The position numbers and the translations under genes are program-made. Source: Nitrospira sp. (GTDB lineage: Bacteria; Nitrospirota; Thermodesulfovibrionia; Thermodesulfovibrionales; SM23-35). Taken from it: a stretch of 9,795 bases of DNA. The DNA lies in NCBI GenBank assembly GCA_016873575.1, contig VGWY01000092.1, forward strand, positions 1 to 9,795. The letters run 5' to 3'. Below are positions 4,336 to 9,795 of the stretch, piece by piece. The notes under the pieces were generated by a model that worked only from the letters and a program-made list of their open reading frames with translations, was not told the DNA's origin and made no database searches. Each line of letters opens with the position of its first letter. The first letter of the stretch is position 1.

Positions 4336-6264
4336 ATGCATAAAAAGTCCATCATTTCCTTCTGTATCGCTGCAGGAATTTTTATCATTACCATAACCCT
4401 CTATTATCTTGGCGTCCTTGAAAGAATGGAGTTTGTTTTCTATGACGCAGAGACAAAGTTAATACGTGCTCATAAGGAACCACCACAGAATATAAAAGTT
4501 ATTCTCATAGATGAGGCATCTATAAAGGCAATGGAAGGGATTCTGGGAAGATGGCCATGGCCAAGAGAGATATGGACTGATCTGCTCGAATTTCTCTCTA
4601 TCGGAGGCGCTAAGGCTGTGCTCTTTGACATACTGTTTACGGAGAGACAGGGTGGTGCCCATGACAGTGCCCTTGTGGAAGCGACAAAGACCTCCGGAAA
4701 TGTGTATCACAGCATGATGATTTTGAGAGAGGAACTCATTGATGAAGAAAACAGGTCAGGCATCAACAAACCTATCCCGGAGGATTTTGTAAAGAGGTTT
4801 TCCCTCAAGGGGGTTCATGGCTCATTTATTACAAAACCCGGTCCGGAAAGCAATAATTATACAATTCCATTCTCTGACCTTTATAGAGTTTCAAAAGGCA
4901 TCGGAGTTGTTGAGTTTACACCGGACAGCGATGGTGTATTCAGAAGGACAAGACCTTTGAGGGAGTATCAGGGGGAATATTATCCTGTGCTTGGCCTATC
5001 TCCACTTGTAGATGAAAACACCGGGATAGGAATGAAAAGGAATGCTATCTCCATAAAAAATCGAACAATGCCTATTGATAAAACTGGGAATTGCCTCATC
5101 AATATGTATGGAAAAGTAGATGCTTATTCCATAAGCGGGATATTTGCATCCATGCAGAAAATCAGAAAAGGCGAGGTTGAATCCCTGATAATCAATCCGG
5201 AGGAATTTAGAGACAGCATTATATTCGTTGGTGCAAGTGCAGTTGGTGTAGAAGATCTCAAGCCCACATCTATTGGCCCGAGAACCCCGGGTGTATTACT
5301 TCATGTATCCTTTCTAAGTAATTATCTGTTGAATGATTTTCTCCATCCACCAAAGAAGATTATTACCATCATTTCAGTACTGATCGGAGCATTCCTTACA
5401 ACATATGGTGTGCTTTTTCCAAAGAGGTATCTCATAAGGACCGTATTCCCGGTTGGTATGTTTATCCTTTATAGCGGGTATTCCCTTTTTGCATTCCAGA
5501 TGAACTATATCATAGAGGTTGTACCTTTTGTCCTTTCTCTGGTCTCAAGCAGTTTTATCTCTCTCGGTTACCTGACGTTTACTGAGGCAAAGGAGAAGAG
5601 AAAGGTTTCACAACTGTTTGCTCAATATGTCTCGAAGGATGTACTTGATGAAATAGTGCGTCACCGTATGGATTATCTGAAGGCAGGTGCCGGTTCAAAG
5701 GTTGAGATAACCGTGTTATTTTCTGATATCAGGGGATTTACAACCTTTTCAGAGAATACAACGCCTGACAGGGTAGTTGAGATGCTGAATTGTTATTTTT
5801 CCAATATGGCTGAAATAATACTTAAATATAATGGAACCCTCGACAAATACATTGGTGATGCAATAATGGCATTCTGGGGTGCACCTGTCCCTACCACTGA
5901 TCATGCAGAAAGGGCAGTACGGACAGCCATAGAGATGCTCAATGCCATTGACGAGGTGAATAAAATCCTTAAAAGCAAAGGATATGAATTTGAACTCAGA
6001 ATAGGCATCGGGATAAACACAGGTATTGCAACCATCGGAAATATTGGTTCTGAAAAGAAATTAAACTATACAATTGTAGGAGATGCAGTGAACCTTGCAT
6101 CAAGGCTGGAAGGGTTGACAAAAGAATTCAACAGTAGTCTAATAATATCGGAATACACACATGAGAGGATTAAGGATAAAATTGCCTGTAAGTCCCTTGG
6201 TAACATTAAGGTGAAAGGCAGGGGAAAACCGATAGAGATATATACACCTGAAAAGAATATTTAA
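4336..6264 (+). CDS. CHASE2-domain membrane adenylate cyclase (class III)
   Basis: 642 residues, complete. It is predicted to make cAMP from ATP in response to an extracytoplasmic signal. Order: TM1 at about 7-27; CHASE2 sensor at about 30-330 with the typical RWPWPR (72-77); three TM helices at about 342-361, 368-388 and 393-415; a linker (EAKEKRKVSQLFAQYVS, 417-433); and a class III cyclase domain at about 456-630. Catalytic residues look complete: metal ligands Asp464 (FSDIRGF) and Asp508 (YIGDAIMAF), adenine-recognising Lys504 (LDKYIG), Thr579 at the Asp/Thr position, Asn586 and Arg590 (NLASR). The Lys/Thr pair points to ATP rather than GTP by family knowledge. The start is fixed by an upstream in-frame stop; there is no Shine-Dalgarno, see the -10 box. 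The next gene begins 37 nt downstream. The partial cyclic-nucleotide-binding protein at 9598 is a possible effector. Confidence 0.92.
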   Translation: MHKKSIISFCIAAGIFIITITLYYLGVLERMEFVFYDAETKLIRAHKEPPQNIKVILIDEASIKAMEGILGRWPWPREIWTDLLEFLSIGGAKAVLFDILFTERQGGAHDSALVEATKTSGNVYHSMMILREELIDEENRSGINKPIPEDFVKRFSLKGVHGSFITKPGPESNNYTIPFSDLYRVSKGIGVVEFTPDSDGVFRRTRPLREYQGEYYPVLGLSPLVDENTGIGMKRNAISIKNRTMPIDKTGNCLINMYGKVDAYSISGIFASMQKIRKGEVESLIINPEEFRDSIIFVGASAVGVEDLKPTSIGPRTPGVLLHVSFLSNYLLNDFLHPPKKIITIISVLIGAFLTTYGVLFPKRYLIRTVFPVGMFILYSGYSLFAFQMNYIIEVVPFVLSLVSSSFISLGYLTFTEAKEKRKVSQLFAQYVSKDVLDEIVRHRMDYLKAGAGSKVEITVLFSDIRGFTTFSENTTPDRVVEMLNCYFSNMAEIILKYNGTLDKYIGDAIMAFWGAPVPTTDHAERAVRTAIEMLNAIDEVNKILKSKGYEFELRIGIGINTGIATIGNIGSEKKLNYTIVGDAVNLASRLEGLTKEFNSSLIISEYTHERIKDKIACKSLGNIKVKGRGKPIEIYTPEKNI

Positions 6265-6285
6265 AGAATAAGCTTTCTGGAGAAT

Positions 6286-6294
6286 GAGGGAGGG
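6286..6294 (+). promoter_or_regulatory. Ribosome-binding site that selects ATG 6302
   Basis: GAGGGAGGG ends seven bases before ATG 6302. The upstream in-frame ATG at 6284 has only GGAGA three to four bases before it, too close, and would itself overlap this purine tract. Confidence 0.6.
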
Positions 6295-6301
6295 ATTTGT
6301 T

Positions 6302-6646
6302 ATGGATGAATATGCTACAAAAAAGGATTTAGAAGGGTTTAAAGAAGATATAAAACGGTACATGGGAATCCTTGTTGAGGATTTTCAGCATAAACTTGAT
6401 TTTGTTATAGATGGACAGGAAGATATAAAAAGAGAAGTAAGGGAAGTAAAGGAGGATGTGGCAGTTTTAAAAGAGGATGCAACCGTTTTAAAGAAAGATG
6501 TGTCCGTCCTGAAAAAGGATGTAGCTGTATTAAAACAGGATGTGGCAGATATTAAGGTAGATGTTAAGGAAATTCGTAAAGATCTTGAAGAACACAGGAA
6601 TAATACAGAAGTTCATATTCAACAGGCAAAAAGAAAACGCAAATAA
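6302..6646 (+). CDS. Small heptad-repeat coiled-coil protein
   Basis: 114 residues, no signal peptide or membrane segment, so probably cytoplasmic. The N-terminal part (MDEYATKKDLEGFKEDIKRY) leads to a segment with EDFQHKLDFVIDGQED, then a long coiled coil. Residues 52-100 are seven consecutive heptads of the type DVAVLKK, with Val/Ala at a and Leu/Ile at d. The tail is basic (QQAKRKRK). Proteins of this kind are common as uncharacterised short ORFs; I do not know a function. It is 37 nt after the cyclase stop and 17 nt before the SH3b gene, so it may belong to the same transcript. It may act as an oligomerisation or scaffold protein, which is speculation. Confidence 0.75.
   Translation: MDEYATKKDLEGFKEDIKRYMGILVEDFQHKLDFVIDGQEDIKREVREVKEDVAVLKEDATVLKKDVSVLKKDVAVLKQDVADIKVDVKEIRKDLEEHRNNTEVHIQQAKRKRK
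6455..6601 (+). repeat. 21-nt tandem repeats encoding seven heptads
   Basis: Seven 21-nt units beginning with GAT (Asp) encode residues 52-100. Units one to four are closest (DVAVLKE, DATVLKK, DVSVLKK, DVAVLKQ) and later ones diverge (DVADIKV, DVKEIRK, DLEEHRN). Codon choice differs among units, so they are not recent identical copies. Confidence 0.8.
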
Positions 6647-6663
6647 ATAACTGGAGGTGCCTC

Positions 6664-7146
6664 ATGGTAAAAAAGATTTCACTATTGACAATACCCTTTT
6701 TGATACTTTTATTCACCACATTGCTCATTGCAGAGGATGTTTATTATGTACAAAGTCTCAAGGCAAAGGTTATGTCGGCTCCTTCGTTTAAATCTGCAGT
6801 TTTAGGAGAGGTCAGCAAAGGTAGTAAGCTTGTTGTAACCGGCAGGGAGGGTAATTGGTTAAAAGTAAGATATGATGCAAAAGAGGGTTATGTTTCGTCC
6901 CTTTTATTGTCAACCCATCCACCTATTGAAAAGCAGGCTTTTCTCAAAGGTGAAGAGCCTGAGATTAAAGAGGGTGTACGACGCCGTGCATCTACATTTG
7001 CAAGTGCTGCTGCAGCAAGAGGGCTTACACAGGATGACAGAAGGAGAATAAGCAGGGAAGAGAAGATTGATTATGGATCGCTTGAGAAGGTTGAGGCCCT
7101 TTCTGTGAGTACAGAAGAGGTCATGAGATTTATGGAGGGAAAGTAA
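6664..7146 (+). CDS. Secreted SH3b-domain protein
   Basis: 160 residues from ATG 6664, with GGAGGT five bases upstream. A signal peptide covers residues 1-23 (ISLLTIPFLILLFTTLLIA), so the protein is predicted to be periplasmic. Residues about 26-83 form a bacterial SH3 domain: YYVQSLKAKVMSAPSFKSAVLGEV, then KGSKLVVTGREGNWLKVRY and EGYVSSLLL. SH3b domains often bind peptidoglycan stem peptides. The rest (about 84-160) is charged with an Ala/Arg-rich stretch (RRRASTFASAAAARGL) and no recognised domain. The stop is 3 nt before the M48 protease start, whose ribosome-binding site lies in this gene's last codons, so the two are probably co-translated. A role in targeting the protease to the cell wall is inference. 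Confidence 0.82.
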   Translation: MVKKISLLTIPFLILLFTTLLIAEDVYYVQSLKAKVMSAPSFKSAVLGEVSKGSKLVVTGREGNWLKVRYDAKEGYVSSLLLSTHPPIEKQAFLKGEEPEIKEGVRRRASTFASAAAARGLTQDDRRRISREEKIDYGSLEKVEALSVSTEEVMRFMEGK

Positions 7147-7149
7147 GAA

Positions 7150-8058
7150 ATGAGACTATTAAAGTGTTCACTATTTACAGTTAATCCCCCCTTGCCCCCC
7201 TTTAGAAAAGGGGGGGTGGGGGGATTTTATTTATTGTTTATTGTTTTTATTCTCTTTATGACTGCATTGTATTCAGCTCTTTCTTCTGCAGAAAATAATT
7301 GGAGGCAGAGGGAAACAGCAGGAGAAGAGGTTAGTAAAGCAGATATCACAGAAGAGGTCATCTTCGGCAGGGAGGTTGCTGCAAGAATACTGGGCAGGTA
7401 TAGTCTTTACGACAATTCTCAGCTTATGAAATATGTAACCCTTGTTGGAAATGCAGTTGCATTGAATACAAATAGACCTGAGATAGAATTCCATTTCGCT
7501 GTACTTGATACAGCAGAGATAAATGCCTATGCAGCGCCAGGCGGATATGTCTTCGTAACCAGAGGTGCACTTTCTCAGATGAAGGATGAATCAGAATTGG
7601 CAGGTGTTCTTGCACATGAGATAGCACATATAACAGAAAAACACATTGTTAAGGAACTCAATATACGTGGTACAGAGGATTCGCCGGTTTCAGGGCTTGC
7701 AAGGGCAATAGGCGGAGCAGGCTATGAGGCAGCAAAGGTTGCCTTTTTCCAGGCAGTTGACAAGGCTTTGGATGTGCTCTTCAAGAATGGCTATAAGAGA
7801 GAGGATGAGATTCAGGCAGATAAGGATGCAGTGGTATTTTGTGCACTCACTGGTTATGATCCATCAGCGCTTTCAAGGTATCTCAACAGGATTAATGGTA
7901 TGAAAGGAAAACAGACGGGAGTGCTTGACAGGACACATCCAGCGTATGATACAAGACTCAACTGGCTTAAGGAGACGATAAGTAAAGAGGGAATGGATAT
8001 TGCAGGAGGCAAGACCAATAAAGAAAGGTTCACTGAGACAATGAAAGGAGGTAAATAA
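7150..8058 (+). CDS. M48-family zinc metalloprotease, secreted, with repeat-expanded signal region
   Basis: 302 residues from ATG 7150, preceded by GGAGGG at 7134-7139. It is predicted to cleave misfolded or non-native envelope proteins in the periplasm, as LoiP and BepA do in this family. Zinc site: HEIAH with His156, Glu157 and His160; third ligand Glu220 in EDEIQAD with Asp224. NAYAAPGGYVFVTRGAL and THPAYDTRL are also typical. No TPR domain follows, unlike BepA. The hydrophobic core of the signal peptide is at about 26-47, ending ALSSA. The stretch before it, residues 12-26 (NPPLPPFRKGGVGGF), is the in-frame translation of a dispersed palindrome. A GTG at 7216 (residue 23) within the palindrome could be an alternative start giving a short n-region. 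The gene is coupled to the SH3b gene upstream and the outer-membrane barrel gene one base downstream. Confidence 0.92.
   Translation: MRLLKCSLFTVNPPLPPFRKGGVGGFYLLFIVFILFMTALYSALSSAENNWRQRETAGEEVSKADITEEVIFGREVAARILGRYSLYDNSQLMKYVTLVGNAVALNTNRPEIEFHFAVLDTAEINAYAAPGGYVFVTRGALSQMKDESELAGVLAHEIAHITEKHIVKELNIRGTEDSPVSGLARAIGGAGYEAAKVAFFQAVDKALDVLFKNGYKREDEIQADKDAVVFCALTGYDPSALSRYLNRINGMKGKQTGVLDRTHPAYDTRLNWLKETISKEGMDIAGGKTNKERFTETMKGGK
7183..7226. repeat. C/G palindrome inserted within the protease signal-peptide coding region
   Basis: The outer stem AATCCCCCC (7183-7191) pairs with GGGGGGATT (7218-7226). The inner stem CCCCCCTTT (7195-7203) pairs with AAAGGGGGG (7207-7215). Palindromes of this type are, from memory, widespread dispersed repeats in some environmental bacteria. 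Here the frame is open through it, and it adds about 15 codons before the hydrophobic core. Confidence 0.85.
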
Positions 8059-8059
8059 A

Positions 8060-9400
8060 ATGCTCAATTCGCTTATTGCAAGATATAAAGGATTATTGTG
8101 CCTTTTAATCCTTACCCCTTTAATTCTCGCCCCTTTTAGCGTTTCCTTTGCTGATGAGTACCATTACAACAATATCCTTGTCGGTGATAGGGCATCAGGT
8201 ATGGGAGGAGCATACACCGCAGTTTCAGATGACCCCACAGGGATGTATTACAACCCTTCAGGTATCATGTATTCAACAATGAGGAATCTCTCTGCAAGTG
8301 TTAATGCGTATTACAATCTAACAAAGAAATATGAGAGTGTCATCGGCGGCCATGGGTGGGAAAGGAAATCCGCATCATTGCTACCGAACTACTTTGGTAT
8401 CATCCAGCCTCTCGGCAAGCTCAAGGTTGGTTTTTCCTATGCTGTGCCAGACTCCATTCAGGAAGACCAGGATCAGACATTTTATAATCTGCCCCTTGAC
8501 CCAACAGTAGAAAAGTTTAATACAGGGGTAAAAATATCAAAATATATTATTAACTTCAATAACGATGACAATATATATAATTTTGGCCCATCTATTGCTA
8601 CAGAAATTGCAAAAGACTTCTCAGCAGGTTTAACACTTTACATTCATCATAGGAGATCGCACCTAATAATCAACGAATTCTTAACCACAAGCAATGATGG
8701 ATATGCATGGATTAATAATTACTCTGAAACAAATGAATGGGGTGTAAAGCCTATCCTTGGGCTTATGTGGTCACCTATAGAGAAGATTTCTATTGGTTTG
8801 GCAATATCAAAGACCATGCTTCTTGACTCTGTTACAACAAGTCAGAAGACATCTAGACGAGAGGGAATTTGGGTTGATAATAACAATGATGGAATCGCTG
8901 ATGATATAGACAATAACGGAATTCCGGATATTGAATATACGCCACCAGATCCAAAAAGAAAAGATACAAAGAGAAAATACCCTTTACAGGTAAACGCTGG
9001 TATTGCATATTTTCCATCGAAAAGTTTTTTAATTACAGGAGATCTGTCATATTTTTCAAAGACTGATGATTATGCCTTTGGAAACAAAGAAGCTGTACTG
9101 AATGCAGCCATCGGTACGGAATACTATATGAACAGGAATTGGGCTATAAGGGCAGGACTCTTTACTAATATGGCAAATACCCATGAGGTAAATAGTGGGT
9201 ACTCTAATCAGCCTGAACATATAGATCTCTACGGAGGAAGCCTGAGCCTCAGCCGCTTTACAAAGAATACATCCGTAACTTTAGGTGGTAACATGAGCTA
9301 TGGCACTGGAAAGGCACAAGTTGTAAGTGGCAGTTCCAGCATACAGGATGCAAATGCATTTGCCTGGACACTCTTTATATCATCATCTTATTCGTATTAA
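8060..9400 (+). CDS. FadL/OMPP1-like outer-membrane beta-barrel protein
   Basis: 446 residues from ATG 8060, with GGAGGT seven bases upstream inside the end of the protease gene (1-nt gap). A signal peptide covers 1-31, ending SVSFA. The motif GDRASGMGGAYTAVSDDPTG and YYNPSG (42-68) is typical of the N-terminus of FadL/PorV-type barrels. Later sequence alternates as amphipathic strands (YFGIIQPLGKLKVGFSYAV; WAIRAGLFTNM), and the protein ends with an aromatic residue (SYSY), as expected for a BAM substrate. Residues 273-290 (DNNNDGIADDIDNNGIPD) form a calcium-binding thrombospondin-3-like loop, probably extracellular. FadL proteins import hydrophobic compounds, but many relatives have unknown ligands, so transport is not assigned. 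The coupling with an M48 protease suggests joint envelope function or quality control (inference). Confidence 0.85.
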   Translation: MLNSLIARYKGLLCLLILTPLILAPFSVSFADEYHYNNILVGDRASGMGGAYTAVSDDPTGMYYNPSGIMYSTMRNLSASVNAYYNLTKKYESVIGGHGWERKSASLLPNYFGIIQPLGKLKVGFSYAVPDSIQEDQDQTFYNLPLDPTVEKFNTGVKISKYIINFNNDDNIYNFGPSIATEIAKDFSAGLTLYIHHRRSHLIINEFLTTSNDGYAWINNYSETNEWGVKPILGLMWSPIEKISIGLAISKTMLLDSVTTSQKTSRREGIWVDNNNDGIADDIDNNGIPDIEYTPPDPKRKDTKRKYPLQVNAGIAYFPSKSFLITGDLSYFSKTDDYAFGNKEAVLNAAIGTEYYMNRNWAIRAGLFTNMANTHEVNSGYSNQPEHIDLYGGSLSLSRFTKNTSVTLGGNMSYGTGKAQVVSGSSSIQDANAFAWTLFISSSYSY

Positions 9401-9440
9401 ACCGAATTACGAAAGGATACATATAAAATGCTATACAGTT

Positions 9441-9574
9441 GTCATTCCGAGCCCTTCGCTCTTTGTCATTCTGAACGAAGTGAAGAATCTCATTGTTTCG
9501 CTCAGGATAAACTCCGCGAGGATTCTCGTTTTTAGTGAATGAGATTGCCACGTCGCTCCGCTCCTCGCAATGAC
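9441..9574. repeat. Composite dispersed repeat with GTCATT...AATGAC ends
   Basis: 134 bp filling most of the 197-nt gap before the last gene. It begins GTCATT, restarts with a second GTCATTCTGAACGAAG at 9465, contains a small hairpin (ATTCT 9468-9472 with AGAAT 9484-9488), and ends in a unit with ATTGC (9544-9548) facing GCAAT (9567-9571) and AATGAC. It looks like several repeat pieces joined or inserted in one another. The CTTGT/ACAAG loops of the other elements are absent. It has no coding content and no clear intrinsic terminator. Confidence 0.7.
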
Positions 9575-9597
9575 ATTTATGTCAGTAGGTTTATATT

Positions 9598-9795
9598 ATG
9601 CTTGTTGAATATCTGAAGAACATTCCCATATTTAAACACCTCAGAGAGGCAGAGTTACAAGAGATAGCCTCAAGATGTAAGAATGCCTTTTATAAAAAAG
9701 GGGATGTGGTTTTTTACAAGACCGACCTCAGCACAGACCTTTATATTGTCATTTCAGGAAGACTCAAGGCTGTTCTGGAAGGTGTACATGGGAAT
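9598..9795 (+). CDS. Cyclic-nucleotide-binding-domain protein (Crp/Fnr-type N-terminus), C-terminus beyond window
   Basis: 66 codons are visible from ATG 9598 to the edge, with a weak TAGGT upstream. The sequence matches the start of a cNMP-binding beta-roll: LVEYLKNIPIFKHLREAELQ (helix A with the common IPIFxxL), then a strand, KKGDVVFYKTD, and LYIVISGRLKAVLEG. The phosphate-binding cassette and any helix-turn-helix lie outside the window. It may therefore be a Crp/Fnr transcription factor or another cNMP-binding-domain protein, and ligand binding cannot be judged. A cyclase gene 3.3 kb upstream makes cAMP sensing plausible. Confidence 0.82.
   Translation, partial: MLVEYLKNIPIFKHLREAELQEIASRCKNAFYKKGDVVFYKTDLSTDLYIVISGRLKAVLEGVHGN

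Noticed and set aside
6073..6075. Cyclase with a missing substrate-specifying aspartate (Thr579)
   Set aside because: Thr at this position together with Lys504 is a normal variant in bacterial class III adenylate cyclases; all other catalytic residues are present.
9401..9440. Intrinsic terminator after the outer-membrane protein gene
   Set aside because: No GC-rich stem followed by a T run is visible; only the composite repeat farther on could serve, and that is unproven.
9327..9542. 71-residue plus-strand open frame
   Set aside because: It overlaps the barrel C-terminus in another frame and continues into a dispersed repeat.

Overview
The window looks like a chromosomal segment from a Gram-negative (diderm) bacterium of moderate GC. 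It encodes the inner-membrane GspC component of a type II secretion system (T2SS), a predicted lipoprotein, periplasmic proteins and an outer-membrane beta-barrel. Short dispersed palindromes of the kinds seen here (GTCATT...AATGAC elements and the CCCCCC/GGGGGG hairpin) are, from memory, frequent in Nitrospirota and Desulfobacterota-type genomes. I lean that way, but no marker gene in the window fixes the taxonomy.

Left part, minus strand, read right to left. A secreted protein with a secretin/TonB short N-terminal (STN)-like domain and a charged helical tail (3393-4028) overlaps by 20 nt a large glycine-rich repeat lipoprotein (1064-3412). After a 405-nt gap full of nested inverted repeats comes gspC (1-658, cut by the window edge). 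The STN-like protein and the lipoprotein are probably co-transcribed. Their position directly upstream of gspC makes them candidate accessory or cargo proteins of the T2SS, but this is inference.

Centre, divergent intergenic region 4029-4335. It holds a small perfect hairpin in the leader of the STN gene, a 100-bp two-hairpin repeat, and a TATAAT box placed so that the next gene may be transcribed leaderless.

Right part, plus strand. A complete CHASE2-type membrane adenylate cyclase (4336-6264) is followed by a tight row of genes: a small heptad-repeat coiled-coil protein, a secreted SH3b protein, an M48 zinc metalloprotease and a FadL/OMPP1-like outer-membrane protein. The gaps are 37, 17, 3 and 1 nt. 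The protease and barrel look like an envelope module. After a repeat-filled gap comes the N-terminus of a cyclic-nucleotide-binding-domain protein (9598 to the edge), a plausible receptor for the cyclase product.

The least expected content is in the repeats. At least three elements share GTCAT...TGAC ends and a two-hairpin plan. Their stems differ by compensatory changes while the loops keep CTTGT- and ACAAG-like sequences. A separate C/G palindrome sits in frame inside the signal-peptide region of the M48 protease.
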